Shown here in pieces: positions 1-8,274 of a stretch of DNA of 64,000 nt (within the stretch, counting starts at the first letter, position 1; each line of letters starts with the position of its first letter). The stretch comes from Helicovermis profundi (GTDB taxonomy: Bacteria; Bacillota; Clostridia; Peptostreptococcales; Acidaminobacteraceae): contig NZ_AP028654.1 of assembly GCF_033097505.1 (NCBI RefSeq), forward strand, positions 2,640,001-2,704,000, in the 5' to 3' direction. Both the position numbers and the translations under genes were made by a program. Under the pieces are notes generated by a model, which saw only the letters and a list, made by a program, of their open reading frames with translations, did no database searches and was not told where the DNA came from.

Positions 1-846
1 AAACATCTTAAAATTGGTGTAATTCAAAATGAATTCGGAAAAATAGGTATTGATGGTGAAATTATAAAAAAAGACGGACTAGAAATTGTTGAAGTCAATA
101 GGGGCTCTATTTATTGTTCATGCCTTCAATTGTCCTTTATTAGTGCGCTAAAAGAAATGGTAGAGAGAGAAGTTGAATATCTTATAGTTGAAGGCTCTGG
201 ACTAGCTGATCCTTCAAATATGAATGAAATACTTGATGCTCTTCACTCTGTGATGCCAAATGCAATGCACTATAAAGGTTCAATTTGTTTGATCGATGCT
301 CCGCAGTTTTTAGATCAACTTGAAGAAATTGAAACTGTAGAAAGTCAATTAATTCACTCTCAGTTAGCCGTAATAAATAAAGTTGATTTAGTTAACACAA
401 ATAAAATAAGAAAAATCAAATCTGTTATAAAAGAAATTAAGCCTGATATATTAATAGAAGAAACAACTTTTGGAAAGTATGATATGGAGTTTCTTACTAA
501 AAACCTTGTAGAAATTAGTCCTATGCATTTTGGCGAAACGTCTAATTCAGTTGATAACAAACCAAAAACACTCTCTATGACTTTTGATAAAAAGGTTGAT
601 AGAAGCAAATTTAAAAATTTCATAGATTTAATAAAAAAAGATTGCTATAGAATAAAAGGATTTATTAGTACTAATGAAGGATTTACTAAGATAGATGCAG
701 TAGGTCCTCAAGTAGATTTAATTAATTCTGAAAAAGAAAATTTAGATTCTAAAGTCGTATTTATATCAAAAATTGGACCACAAATCATAAGACCTATTTT
801 TGCTGCTTGGGAAAGTAACTTTGATTTTGAAATGAAACTTAGATAG
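1..846 (+). CDS. CobW/G3E-family metal-binding GTPase, 5'-truncated by the window edge
   Basis: The reading frame is open from base 1, so this is the 3' part of a longer gene (about 281 codons seen). The usual N-terminal P-loop lies outside the window. A YCSC segment (about residues 39-42) sits where the family has its CxCC zinc motif. VEGSGLADP follows in the Walker B/G3 region, then INKVDLV as the base-specifying NKxD motif. The last ~90 residues resemble the CobW C-terminal domain. Proteins of this family are GTP-driven chaperones that deliver zinc, cobalt or other metals to target enzymes, and the metal here cannot be told. A strong bidirectional hairpin follows the stop codon. A methionine-like TTG at base 130 is an internal codon, not the start. 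Confidence 0.85.
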   Translation, partial: KHLKIGVIQNEFGKIGIDGEIIKKDGLEIVEVNRGSIYCSCLQLSFISALKEMVEREVEYLIVEGSGLADPSNMNEILDALHSVMPNAMHYKGSICLIDAPQFLDQLEEIETVESQLIHSQLAVINKVDLVNTNKIRKIKSVIKEIKPDILIEETTFGKYDMEFLTKNLVEISPMHFGETSNSVDNKPKTLSMTFDKKVDRSKFKNFIDLIKKDCYRIKGFISTNEGFTKIDAVGPQVDLINSEKENLDSKVVFISKIGPQIIRPIFAAWESNFDFEMKLR

Positions 847-876
847 TTTTTATATAAATAAACCAATCATAATATT

Positions 877-920
877 AAAAACACTAGCCTATATGAATAT
901 ATATATGCTAGTGTTTTGTT
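877..920. terminator. Bidirectional intrinsic terminator
   Basis: The arms AAAACACTAGC and GCTAGTGTTTT form an 11-bp stem flanked by A and T tracts. It lies between the convergent CobW-like and TauE/SafE genes and can serve both strands. Confidence 0.8.
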
Positions 921-933
921 TCGTTTTGTTTAA

Positions 934-1653
934 TTAAATAATAGCAGAAATAATGCTCATAAGTCCCATTATAAATATTAAAAATAAAGTAATTTTTTTA
1001 AAGTGCTTTTCTTTAACTCTTTTTGATGTCCTTATGCCACCAAAAATACCTATAAATAGGGCTAGTATATTTATAGCGGAAAGTTTTAAAACGTCAATAG
1101 TTAACAAATTTCCAAAGAAAAAAGCTGGTAAACTCAAAATATTTAGAAGTAAAAAATATGTAGTGAGCGTTTTTCTAAAAGTATCTTTATTCGTATCTTC
1201 ATTACTTAAAAGCAAAACTATTGGCGGTCCGCTTAGAGAGACACTTCCATTAAGAACACCACTTAAAAAACCCGCGAAAACATCAGCAACTATTACATTA
1301 TTAATTTTAGCTCTATAGCCTTTCATCATAATAATTGAAGAAAATACAATCATAATACCAACGAATAATTTTAATGAATTATCATCTATCACGTTTAAGA
1401 TTCTAACTCCAATAAAACTTGAAATTGTACTCACTATTACTAAAATAATAATTCTCTTTTTATTTACTTTACCATCTAGCTTAAAAAAAAGGACACTATT
1501 CATTATTAAACTATATATTATTAACATTGGAACAAATTCTTTTAGTGGTAATATTAAGCTTAAAAGTGGAACTGCTATAAGGGAAAAACCAAAACTTGTA
1601 ATACCTTGAATAAATCCTGCAAAAATTATTATTAAAAATATCGCTATTTCCAT
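934..1653 (-). CDS. TauE/SafE (TSUP) family membrane transporter
   Basis: The protein has 239 residues and consists almost entirely of hydrophobic helices (about eight predicted spans), in two repeated halves as is usual for the sulfite exporter TauE/SafE family. The N-terminus contains the FAGFIQGITSFGFSLIAVP region and the second half has FAGFLSGVLNGSVSLSGPP; both match the repeated glycine-rich motifs of this family. Members move small anions such as sulfite, sulfoacetate or other organosulfur compounds; the substrate here cannot be inferred. The ATG start has a clear GAGAGG ribosome binding site. The gene stands alone and is transcribed divergently from the DUF362 gene. Confidence 0.85.
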   Translation of the reverse strand: MEIAIFLIIIFAGFIQGITSFGFSLIAVPLLSLILPLKEFVPMLIIYSLIMNSVLFFKLDGKVNKKRIIILVIVSTISSFIGVRILNVIDDNSLKLFVGIMIVFSSIIMMKGYRAKINNVIVADVFAGFLSGVLNGSVSLSGPPIVLLLSNEDTNKDTFRKTLTTYFLLLNILSLPAFFFGNLLTIDVLKLSAINILALFIGIFGGIRTSKRVKEKHFKKITLFLIFIMGLMSIISAII

Positions 1654-1750
1654 ACATCCTCTCTTTTTTTATATATTTTTTATCAAATTCATTTAATTTA
1701 TCTCACCTCAACATTATTATATACTAAAAATTAAATGTATAAAATAACAA

Positions 1751-1778
1751 TTGATTATTTGACTTTATAGCATATAAT
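1751..1778 (+). promoter_or_regulatory. Sigma-A type promoter for the DUF362-ferredoxin gene
   Basis: TTGATT (1751-1756) and TATAAT (1773-1778) are separated by 16 bp, about 30 bp upstream of the ATG at 1809. The GGAGGA ribosome binding site lies at 1801-1806. Confidence 0.6.
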
Positions 1779-1808
1779 TAAATTAGTACAGCACAAATAG
1801 GAGGATTT

Positions 1809-2831
1809 ATGTCTAAAGTATATTTCAAAAAATATAAAGGTAGTGATACAGAAATTCTAAGCAAAATAGGTAAAGAATTACTAGCAAACATTATTAATAC
1901 AGAATCTATTAAGCTTGAAAAAAATATACCAATAAAAGTTCATTTTGGAGAAAAAGGCAATACTACATTTGTTCCAGCTTCTTGTTATAACGGTATTATT
2001 GATTATTTAGAAGAAAATGATATTAACTCTAAATTCATTGAAACTAACGTTTTATATAGAGGTAGCCGAACTACAAGAGATAGTCATATTAATTTAGCAA
2101 AAGAACATGGTTTTACAAGGCTTCCTATTATTATTGCTGATGGCGATATGGGAGAAGCAGTGCATGAAGTAACAATAAATAAAAAATATTTTGATAAGGT
2201 AAAACTTGGAGCAGCATATGAAGATTATAATCAAATTTTAGTTATAAGCCACTTTAAAGGCCACGGTTTAGCAGGATTTGGTGGAGCTTTAAAACAACTT
2301 GCTATGGGCTTTGCTTCAAGAAGTGGAAAAATGGCTCAACACTCAGTATTAAGTCCTACAGTAAATGGGGATAAATGTATTTCATGTGGACTTTGCGTAA
2401 AAAAATGTGATGTTGATGCAATTGAAATAAAAGATTTCGCTATTATTGACGATAAAAAATGTGTTGGTTGTGCTGGATGTATTGCTGTATGCCCAGTTGG
2501 GGCTATAGCAAATGATTGGGGTGCGATGAATTTCAGAGAAAAAGTTGCTGAATACGCATACGGCGCCCAGCTTAATAAAAACCATATATATATTTCTTTT
2601 ATGATGAATATTACAAAAGAATGTGACTGTATGGGACAACATATGGATCCCATTGCTGAAAATTTCGGAGTTTTCGCATCTCTTGACCCTGTTGCAATGG
2701 ATAGTGCGTGTTTAGATATCTTGCAAAATGAAAGCGACAAAAAATTATTTGAAAATGGAAGAGAAACACTTTTGCATTGTAAAGAAATAGGATTTTCTAG
2801 CGGAAATTATGAACTTATAGAAATTAAATAG
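1809..2831 (+). CDS. DUF362 domain protein with two [4Fe-4S] ferredoxin clusters
   Basis: This 340-residue protein has an N-terminal and C-terminal DUF362 fold interrupted by a ferredoxin module at about residues 188-240. The module carries two complete cluster motifs, CISCGLCVKKC and CVGCAGCIAVCP. Such proteins are common in anaerobes and are thought to transfer electrons or help assemble redox enzymes, but no member's reaction can be transferred to this one with confidence. Length and layout are typical of the family. The ATG is set by a good GGAGGA site. The gene appears to be monocistronic: it has its own promoter and an imperfect hairpin after the stop codon. Confidence 0.85.
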   Translation: MSKVYFKKYKGSDTEILSKIGKELLANIINTESIKLEKNIPIKVHFGEKGNTTFVPASCYNGIIDYLEENDINSKFIETNVLYRGSRTTRDSHINLAKEHGFTRLPIIIADGDMGEAVHEVTINKKYFDKVKLGAAYEDYNQILVISHFKGHGLAGFGGALKQLAMGFASRSGKMAQHSVLSPTVNGDKCISCGLCVKKCDVDAIEIKDFAIIDDKKCVGCAGCIAVCPVGAIANDWGAMNFREKVAEYAYGAQLNKNHIYISFMMNITKECDCMGQHMDPIAENFGVFASLDPVAMDSACLDILQNESDKKLFENGRETLLHCKEIGFSSGNYELIEIK

Positions 2832-2851
2832 TTCAATTTATAACAAATTAC

Positions 2852-2907
2852 AGCTTTCTAGTCTTTATTGAATTACTTTATCTAAAGGCTAGAAGCTATA
2901 ATTTTAA
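2852..2907 (+). terminator. Possible weak terminator hairpin
   Basis: AGCTTTCTAGTCTTT and AAAGGCTAGAAGCT form an imperfect stem with a long loop, followed by a short T-containing run. It lies directly after the DUF362 gene. Confidence 0.4.
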
Positions 2908-2948
2908 CAATATTCTTAAATGAATTTTAATTTTTGAAAGGAATAACA

Positions 2949-3686
2949 ATGAATCCAAGCTTATTTATTAATATATTTCATCTTTACAAAAATAATTATG
3001 TTGATTTTCAATTGTTTTCATTTTATCATAAGATTTCTCTTATGCTTATAGCCACAATTTTAGTATTCATGTTCATCTTTAAAAAATATATTAAGTATCC
3101 AAAACTTACTTTAATCATCAGATTAATTTTATTATTAATTATGATACTTCAATTTATAACTTTATATGCTTGGATTTTTAAAACAAACTCTTTTTCTTTT
3201 TCTGATTCTCTACCTATCTATCTTTGTAGGCTTACTTCTTTATTTTGTATTTTTATGCTATTATTTAAAAGTTATAAATTATTCGAAGTGCTTTATTTTT
3301 GGGGATTTGCTGGAGTTCCATTTGCACTTCTTACTCCAGATACATTTGGGCAGACATTTCCAAATATAATATATATAAGATTTTTTGTGTCACATGGCGC
3401 TATACTAATTTCTCTACTATTTATGATAATTGCATATGATTTCTATCCTACATTCAATTCACTAAAAAAAACGATCAAATATAGTTTATTATATCTAATC
3501 GTTTGTTATATTATAAATACTATTTTTAATGGAAACTACTCTTACCTTAGTCAAAAACCCTATACATCATCAGTTTTAGATGTATTACCTTCTTTCCCAT
3601 TTTATATTCCCCTTATGATTATTATAATATTTTCAATTTTTGCATTACTATTTATTCCGTTTTTTTTATACTCAAAAAAACACTAA
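2949..3686 (+). CDS. YwaF/TMEM164-like integral membrane protein
   Basis: About 245 residues with six to seven hydrophobic helices. The central segment LPIYLCRLTSLF, followed by KLFEVLYFWGFAG, LLTPD and IRFFVSHG, matches the conserved pattern of the TIGR02206/YwaF family, which is related to eukaryotic TMEM164. The biochemical role of the bacterial members is unknown to me; TMEM164 has been linked to lipid acyl transfer. An in-frame TTG exists 15 bases upstream, but the GAAAGGA site is correctly spaced for the ATG at 2949, so that start is used here. The gene converges with the crotonase gene. Confidence 0.75.
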   Translation: MNPSLFINIFHLYKNNYVDFQLFSFYHKISLMLIATILVFMFIFKKYIKYPKLTLIIRLILLLIMILQFITLYAWIFKTNSFSFSDSLPIYLCRLTSLFCIFMLLFKSYKLFEVLYFWGFAGVPFALLTPDTFGQTFPNIIYIRFFVSHGAILISLLFMIIAYDFYPTFNSLKKTIKYSLLYLIVCYIINTIFNGNYSYLSQKPYTSSVLDVLPSFPFYIPLMIIIIFSIFALLFIPFFLYSKKH

Positions 3687-3774
3687 TTATTTGTCGATAT
3701 TCATATTTATATTCAATAACTTATTTATTTAAATTTAATATATTATAACAAAACTCACTATTAAAATAGGCACT

Positions 3775-4551
3775 CTATCTATTTTTCCAAATCGGGTCTC
3801 TTTTATTTAAAAATGCATCAACACCTTCATGAGCATCTTCAGTTGTACAAAGAGTCGCAAAATGATTATTTGATAAATCTAACGCTTTTTCAAAATCAAG
3901 ATCTTCCATTTTATAAAAAGATTTTTTGCCAATTTGAAGTGCAAGTGGACTTTTTAGCGCTAATTTCCTTGCATATTTAAGAGTTTCTTCTTCTAATTTT
4001 TCCGTTGGAACAACTTTATTTATAAGCCCAATTCTCTTAGCTTCAAATGCATCTATCATTTCTCCCATTAAAATTAATTCCAAAGTTTTTTTTCGACCTA
4101 GGCTTTTTGATAAAGGTACAGCTGGTCCCATACAAAATAGACCTACATTAATAGCAGTAGCCCCAAATTTAGCATTTTCAGCAGCAATAGCTAAATCACA
4201 TGCTGCAACTAAGCCAATTCCATTTGCAACGGCTATCTTTTGAACAGATGCTATAACTGGCTTACCCATATTTGCTATAGTTATATTCATTTTTTCCATT
4301 AATTCTACCCATTTTAAATATTCTACATTACTTTTTCCTTCTAAATCATTTACATCTATTCCAGTGCAAAAGTTCTTACCACTAGCATTAATAATAACTA
4401 CATTAACACTAGGGTCATTTTCGAATTCTATAAGTGACTTGTTCAGTTCATTTGCAAGTGGAACATTAAAAGTATTATTAAATTCAGGTCTATTTAGGGT
4501 AATAATACCGATATTTTCATTTTTATTAACTAAAACACTTGTATATTTCAT
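3775..4551 (-). CDS. Crotonase-fold (enoyl-CoA hydratase/isomerase family) protein lacking both hydratase glutamates
   Basis: The 258 residues span a complete crotonase domain with GKNFCTGIDVNDL (oxyanion-hole region) and ANGIGLVAACDLAIA. In classical hydratases two glutamates act, one in GGGCELA and one in FGxPE. Here the matching positions read GLVAACD and FGATA, so both glutamates are missing. The following NVGLFCMGPAVPLSK resembles the NVGLFC stretch of the ECHDC3-like branch, whose activity is poorly defined. Hydration of enoyl-CoA is therefore unlikely, and a different acyl-CoA reaction or a binding role is possible. The gene is 13 bp behind the MBL hydrolase gene and is probably its operon partner. 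Confidence 0.8.
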   Translation of the reverse strand: MKYTSVLVNKNENIGIITLNRPEFNNTFNVPLANELNKSLIEFENDPSVNVVIINASGKNFCTGIDVNDLEGKSNVEYLKWVELMEKMNITIANMGKPVIASVQKIAVANGIGLVAACDLAIAAENAKFGATAINVGLFCMGPAVPLSKSLGRKKTLELILMGEMIDAFEAKRIGLINKVVPTEKLEEETLKYARKLALKSPLALQIGKKSFYKMEDLDFEKALDLSNNHFATLCTTEDAHEGVDAFLNKRDPIWKNR

Positions 4552-4564
4552 ATCGATCCTCCAT

Positions 4565-5401
4565 TTAATACTTAATAACTAATCCAACGCCAACTTCATC
4601 AATATCAACCACTTTAGACAATTCAATTTTAGATTTTAAATCTGTACAATGGCATGCATGTATTTTTTTAACTCCTAGTTTCGAAAAATAGTCTACAGTT
4701 TTATCTAATTGTATTTTTGAAGGATTTTGTAAATGAAATCCTCCGATTACATCAAACACTTTATTTTCATTACATACTTCTTTTGCATAGTCAATAATAT
4801 TACATATTCCTGAATGAGAACAACCAGTAATAATAACTAAACCATTTTCACTCTTATAACATAAGGCACTGTCATCAATATTATAATCCTCTTCATATTT
4901 GTCATCTATAAGAACTTTCCCAATACTTTCTATTGATTCAAAATCATTTTCTCTTGGTATTTCACCTAAAAATACTAATTTATTAGTAAGCCAGATTGGC
5001 TCTTTGCTAATAGCATTCTTAAAATATTTTAGAACTTTTTCTTTATCCAAAGTTATTCCAAATTCATCTTTTCCATAAAAAGTTTTTGAATCAAATACTC
5101 TTGGATGAGCTATAAAAGTAGATTTATTAAAATTTCTTCCTTCAAAAAGTTCTTCGCTCAATCTTTTAATATATGGCTCAAGTCCCCATGTATGATCAAG
5201 ATGACTGTGACTAATAGCTAAAAAATCTATATTAAATAAATCAATTTTCATCTTTTCGCCGTTATATATAAATGCATCAGAATAACCTAGATCAAAAAGG
5301 ATTTTTTTGCCTTCACTTTCTATAAAATATGATACTCCAGGTTCTCCAAGAAAATATCTATCAATTAAAGTGTTATTATCTATTAAAACCGTTAATTTCA
5401 A
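4565..5401 (-). CDS. Metallo-beta-lactamase-fold hydrolase
   Basis: About 278 residues. The metal motif HSHLDH is near residue 65, with a further histidine in TGCSHSGI and IGGFHL near the C-terminus. This is the arrangement of the MBL group often annotated as similar to methanopterin-precursor synthase; the true substrate is unknown. Two in-frame TTG codons are possible starts. The first (5407) touches the GGGGGAG site with no spacing, while the second (5401) is six bases from it, so the second is chosen. The gene lies between an HD-GYP gene (29 bp upstream) and a crotonase gene in one minus-strand run. Confidence 0.8.
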   Translation of the reverse strand: MKLTVLIDNNTLIDRYFLGEPGVSYFIESEGKKILFDLGYSDAFIYNGEKMKIDLFNIDFLAISHSHLDHTWGLEPYIKRLSEELFEGRNFNKSTFIAHPRVFDSKTFYGKDEFGITLDKEKVLKYFKNAISKEPIWLTNKLVFLGEIPRENDFESIESIGKVLIDDKYEEDYNIDDSALCYKSENGLVIITGCSHSGICNIIDYAKEVCNENKVFDVIGGFHLQNPSKIQLDKTVDYFSKLGVKKIHACHCTDLKSKIELSKVVDIDEVGVGLVIKY

Positions 5402-5430
5402 TTTCAACTCCCCCTTTTGTAATAAAATAT

Positions 5431-6564
5431 TTAATTTTTTATTAATTTCAGTAAAATTTCTACTAATTTAGGATTAAATTGTTTGCCTTTTTCACTAATG
5501 ACAATTTTTAATGCATCTTTATTTGAAAATCCTTTTCTATAAGATCTATCAGAAGTCATTGCATCAAATGCATCGGCGATTTGAATTATTTGAGCTTCTA
5601 TTGGAATCTGATCACCTTTTAATCCATTAGGATAGCCATTACCATCATAGTGTTCATGGTGCATATAGGTTAATTCAGCTATTCTATCAAAATCCTCAAT
5701 ATTACTAAGAATTTTTTTTGCATTAAGTGGATGTTGTTTAACAATTTCATACTCCTCTTTTGATAATTTTTCTGGTTTTACTAATATATCAGTTGGAATT
5801 CCAATTTTACCAACATCATGAAGTATTGACGATATATCAATATCATTTAATTGTTTTCCCGTAATACCTATTTCTTTTGCTAATGAAAGACTTAATTTAT
5901 TTACTCGTCTTGCATGTCCAACCGTGTACTTATCTTTTATTTCTATAGCGGATATTAAAGCATCAATTGTATTTTGATACATTTTTTTTTCTCTCTCTTG
6001 AATTATTTTTTGAGAATAGAAATTTGAAATTAACTGAGAATAAAATTTTAATACAACTTTTGAGCTCTTAGAAAAACTTTTTTCATCAAAATTTTCTAAA
6101 CTAATTAACCCAATATATTCACCTTCTACAATGATGGTTGCATATAATGATACAAATTCTTTATACGTACCTAATTGTTTAAATATGTTGATTGTTTCTA
6201 AATCAAATTTAGAATCTTCTCTTTTTGCAATATATACTTCTTTGGCTAAAAGAGTCTTCTCAAAACAACTATCATAATCAATAAATAATTTATCCTTTGG
6301 AAATTTAAGTTTATTTAACACTTCTATATCATATCCACGAGAAAATATAGGCGTATAAAAATCTTTATTCAACTCATATAAAGATCCTTTTTGAGCTTCT
6401 GGAATTAATTCAAATGCAGAATCAAAAACTAATTTTAAAAAATCTCTTTTATCCATATTATCAGTATGTATAAAAGAATTTATTATTACTTTATATCTTT
6501 CATATATTAATTTTTCATATTTTTCTTCACATTCACTAGTCTTAAGTTCCATTTTTTGATTCAT
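5431..6564 (-). CDS. GAF-HD-GYP cyclic-di-GMP phosphodiesterase
   Basis: 377 residues without membrane segments. Residues ~20-185 look like a GAF-type sensor; ~190-375 form an HD-GYP domain. The domain shows HDVGKIGIP (metal-binding HD) and HHEHYDGNGYPNGLKGDQIP, followed by ADAFDAMTSDRSYR, so the catalytic set is complete and the protein should degrade c-di-GMP. A cytosolic GAF domain suggests control by a small ligand. It is the first gene of a run with the MBL hydrolase and the crotonase. A two-hairpin repeat element lies in its upstream region. Confidence 0.9.
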   Translation of the reverse strand: MNQKMELKTSECEEKYEKLIYERYKVIINSFIHTDNMDKRDFLKLVFDSAFELIPEAQKGSLYELNKDFYTPIFSRGYDIEVLNKLKFPKDKLFIDYDSCFEKTLLAKEVYIAKREDSKFDLETINIFKQLGTYKEFVSLYATIIVEGEYIGLISLENFDEKSFSKSSKVVLKFYSQLISNFYSQKIIQEREKKMYQNTIDALISAIEIKDKYTVGHARRVNKLSLSLAKEIGITGKQLNDIDISSILHDVGKIGIPTDILVKPEKLSKEEYEIVKQHPLNAKKILSNIEDFDRIAELTYMHHEHYDGNGYPNGLKGDQIPIEAQIIQIADAFDAMTSDRSYRKGFSNKDALKIVISEKGKQFNPKLVEILLKLIKN

Positions 6565-6602
6565 ATACTTATACCTCGCCTATAAAAATTTTATCCGATG
6601 CC

Positions 6603-6727
6603 TTAGAGTTCTTTATCCCCCACTTCTTAAAAAAGTGGGGGATAAAGAACTCTAAAAAGGCCCTGGATTATGTTTTCTAAGATTCAGTGGGAGTAAAAAC
6701 TCCCTCTGAATCCAAGAAATTCATTTA
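6603..6727. repeat. Two-hairpin repeat element, copy 1 (complete)
   Basis: A perfect 23-bp inverted repeat (6603-6625 with 6633-6655, 7-nt loop, five-C/five-G core) is followed by a second hairpin (6681-6694 with 6699-6712, 13 of 14 matching). Bases 6642-6727 recur in opposite orientation at 14044-14130. The element sits between rsgA and the HD-GYP gene. Confidence 0.85.
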
Positions 6728-6759
6728 TATTATTCAAAATTAATTATATCATAATTTAG

Positions 6760-6792
6760 GGAAAAAGCTCAGCTTACGCCAAGCTTTTTCCT
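6760..6792 (-). terminator. Intrinsic terminator of rsgA
   Basis: Arms GGAAAAAGCT and AGCTTTTTCC lie immediately after the rsgA stop codon and are followed by a T-rich stretch on the minus strand. Confidence 0.7.
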
Positions 6793-6795
6793 TAA

Positions 6796-7881
6796 TTATC
6801 TTACACTTTTGTACTTTTGTCTAATTTGCTTTGCAAATTTTTTTCTTCTTTCTTTTTCTTTTAATCTAAGATTTAAATCTTCTTTCTTTTTAGCAAACAG
6901 TACTTCTTTTTTAAGTTTTTTATAATTTTTCCATCTTTCTTCACTTATTTTACCTGTAGCTAAAGCATCAATTATCATACATCCTGGTTCTTTAGTATGA
7001 GTACAATTTGTGAATTTGCATATTGATGCATATTCTTCAATATCACTAAAAGTTTTATCAACTCCACTACTTGCACTCCACATACCAATTTCACGCATAC
7101 CAGGTGTATCAATTATCATAGTTCCATTTTTAAGTACTACTAGTTGCCTATGAGTGGTAGTATGCTTTCCTTTAGCATCGCCTACTCTTATATCATTTAC
7201 CTTCATTATATTTTCATCTGAAATTCTATTAACTAAGGTAGATTTTCCAACACCTGATGATCCTAAAAAAACAATAGTTTCATATGGATTAATATACTTT
7301 TCAAGTTTATCTAAGCCTTCACCAGTAAAAGAACTTACTTTAATAACTGTTGCAAAAGAATCTATTTTATCTATCTGATTTTTGTAAAAATCATAATTCT
7401 CACATAAATCTGATTTTGTAAGAACTATTATTGGAGTTGCTCCACTCTCCCAAGATATGGCCAAATATCTCTCAAGTCTTTTTATATTAAACTCATCATT
7501 TAATGAGCTAACAATAAAGACATAATCAAAATTTGTAGCCACTATTTGTTCCTTAGAATTAAATGTATCCATTCTTGAAAATTTACTTTTCCTGCTTAAT
7601 ACTTTAAATATTATATCTTCACCAAGTTCATTTTGTTTTGCCATTACAAAATCACCAACTACAGGATATATTTCATTTATACTATCATTATAAAAAACTG
7701 ATCCCTTTAAGCTTGCACTTTTTTCTCCATATTTATTTATAATCTTATATTTTTCTCTATGAACTTCTGTGATTCTTGCAATATTTAATCCACTCAAATC
7801 TTTATTTTCTAAACCTAATTTTTTAACTTCTTTTTGAAAAAAACTATTAAATCCATATTTCATCATTTCATTTTCTATCAT
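6796..7881 (-). CDS. rsgA: Ribosome small-subunit-dependent GTPase RsgA
   Basis: A 361-residue circularly permuted GTPase. An N-terminal OB-fold (~40-110) is followed by TKSDL (G4), the P-loop GSSGVGKST and DTPGMRE (G3), and then the zinc motif CKFTNCTHTKEPGC. RsgA binds the 30S subunit and acts late in its maturation. The protein is longer than the ~300-residue Bacillus homologue because of a lysine/arginine-rich C-terminal tail (about 45 residues) that may touch rRNA. The ATG has an excellent GGAGG site that lies inside a 36-codon upstream ORF, so translation is probably coupled. A long leader with a ten-codon ORF and two terminator-like hairpins precedes it. Confidence 0.95.
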   Translation of the reverse strand: MIENEMMKYGFNSFFQKEVKKLGLENKDLSGLNIARITEVHREKYKIINKYGEKSASLKGSVFYNDSINEIYPVVGDFVMAKQNELGEDIIFKVLSRKSKFSRMDTFNSKEQIVATNFDYVFIVSSLNDEFNIKRLERYLAISWESGATPIIVLTKSDLCENYDFYKNQIDKIDSFATVIKVSSFTGEGLDKLEKYINPYETIVFLGSSGVGKSTLVNRISDENIMKVNDIRVGDAKGKHTTTHRQLVVLKNGTMIIDTPGMREIGMWSASSGVDKTFSDIEEYASICKFTNCTHTKEPGCMIIDALATGKISEERWKNYKKLKKEVLFAKKKEDLNLRLKEKERRKKFAKQIRQKYKSVR

Positions 7882-7978
7882 TAATTCCTCCGTATTTTAA
7901 GTTACTACATTTCCTTAAATTGTCATTTTCTACTTCTAATATATATTTATTAATATTGTTTTTATAAATTCTTTTCAT
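7868..7978 (-). CDS. 36-codon ORF overlapping the start of rsgA
   Basis: The ATG at 7978 follows AAAAGGAGTG with good spacing. The product would be 36 lysine/asparagine-rich residues beginning MKRIYKNNINKYILEV, and I recognise no domain. Its stop codon TGA (7868-7870) lies 11 bases inside rsgA, so ribosomes finishing it would be placed on the rsgA start. It could act only as a translational coupling device. It begins just downstream of the two attenuator-like hairpins. Confidence 0.55.
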   Translation of the reverse strand: MKRIYKNNINKYILEVENDNLRKCSNLKYGGINDRK

Positions 7979-8039
7979 ATTAAATCACTCCTTTTATATG
8001 CTCTTAGTTTCTAAAAAATTGTGCCTAAACTAGCTAAAA

Positions 8040-8086
8040 ATGGATATAAAAATACCGCAATTAATAACCCAAGTTACTATTTGCGG
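8040..8086 (-). terminator. Attenuator-like intrinsic terminator 2 in the rsgA leader
   Basis: On the minus strand CCGCAAATAGTAAC pairs with the downstream arm GGTTATTAATTGCGG around a TTG loop, and TATTTTTATAT follows at once. It lies between the leader ORF and the rsgA coding region, so RNA polymerase must pass it to reach rsgA. Confidence 0.75.
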
Positions 8087-8088
8087 AC

Positions 8089-8115
8089 ACAAAAAAACAC
8101 GACCTACATCGCGTT
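8089..8115 (-). terminator. Attenuator-like intrinsic terminator 1 in the rsgA leader
   Basis: On the minus strand AACGCGA pairs with TCGTGTT (7 bp with one G-U) around a six-base loop and is followed by a run of seven T. It lies just upstream of the second, longer hairpin. Confidence 0.6.
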
Positions 8116-8200
8116 ATACAATTATATAAACATATTTAGTATAGTGAAAGGTTAACAAGATTTACGTTAGCTGAATAAACAACTTACGCCCATATTCAAT

Positions 8201-8233
8201 TTAATTTAATACCACCCTTAAATTCACACTCAT
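8201..8233 (-). CDS. Putative ten-residue leader peptide upstream of rsgA
   Basis: ATG at 8233 is preceded by GAAAGGAGAT with suitable spacing. The ORF encodes MSVNLRVVLN followed by TAA. It starts about 35 bases after the predicted transcription start and ends about 85 bases before the first terminator hairpin. This is the layout expected of a regulatory leader peptide, whose translation would influence hairpin formation. Its expression is not shown by sequence. Confidence 0.5.
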   Translation of the reverse strand: MSVNLRVVLN

Positions 8234-8274
8234 ATTAAACATCTCCTTTCAAAACAGAAATTTCCTACACTTTC

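Noticed and set aside
953..1318. Antisense ORF of 121 codons opposite the TauE/SafE gene
   Set aside because: It mirrors a well-supported membrane protein gene and has no ribosome binding site or recognisable product.
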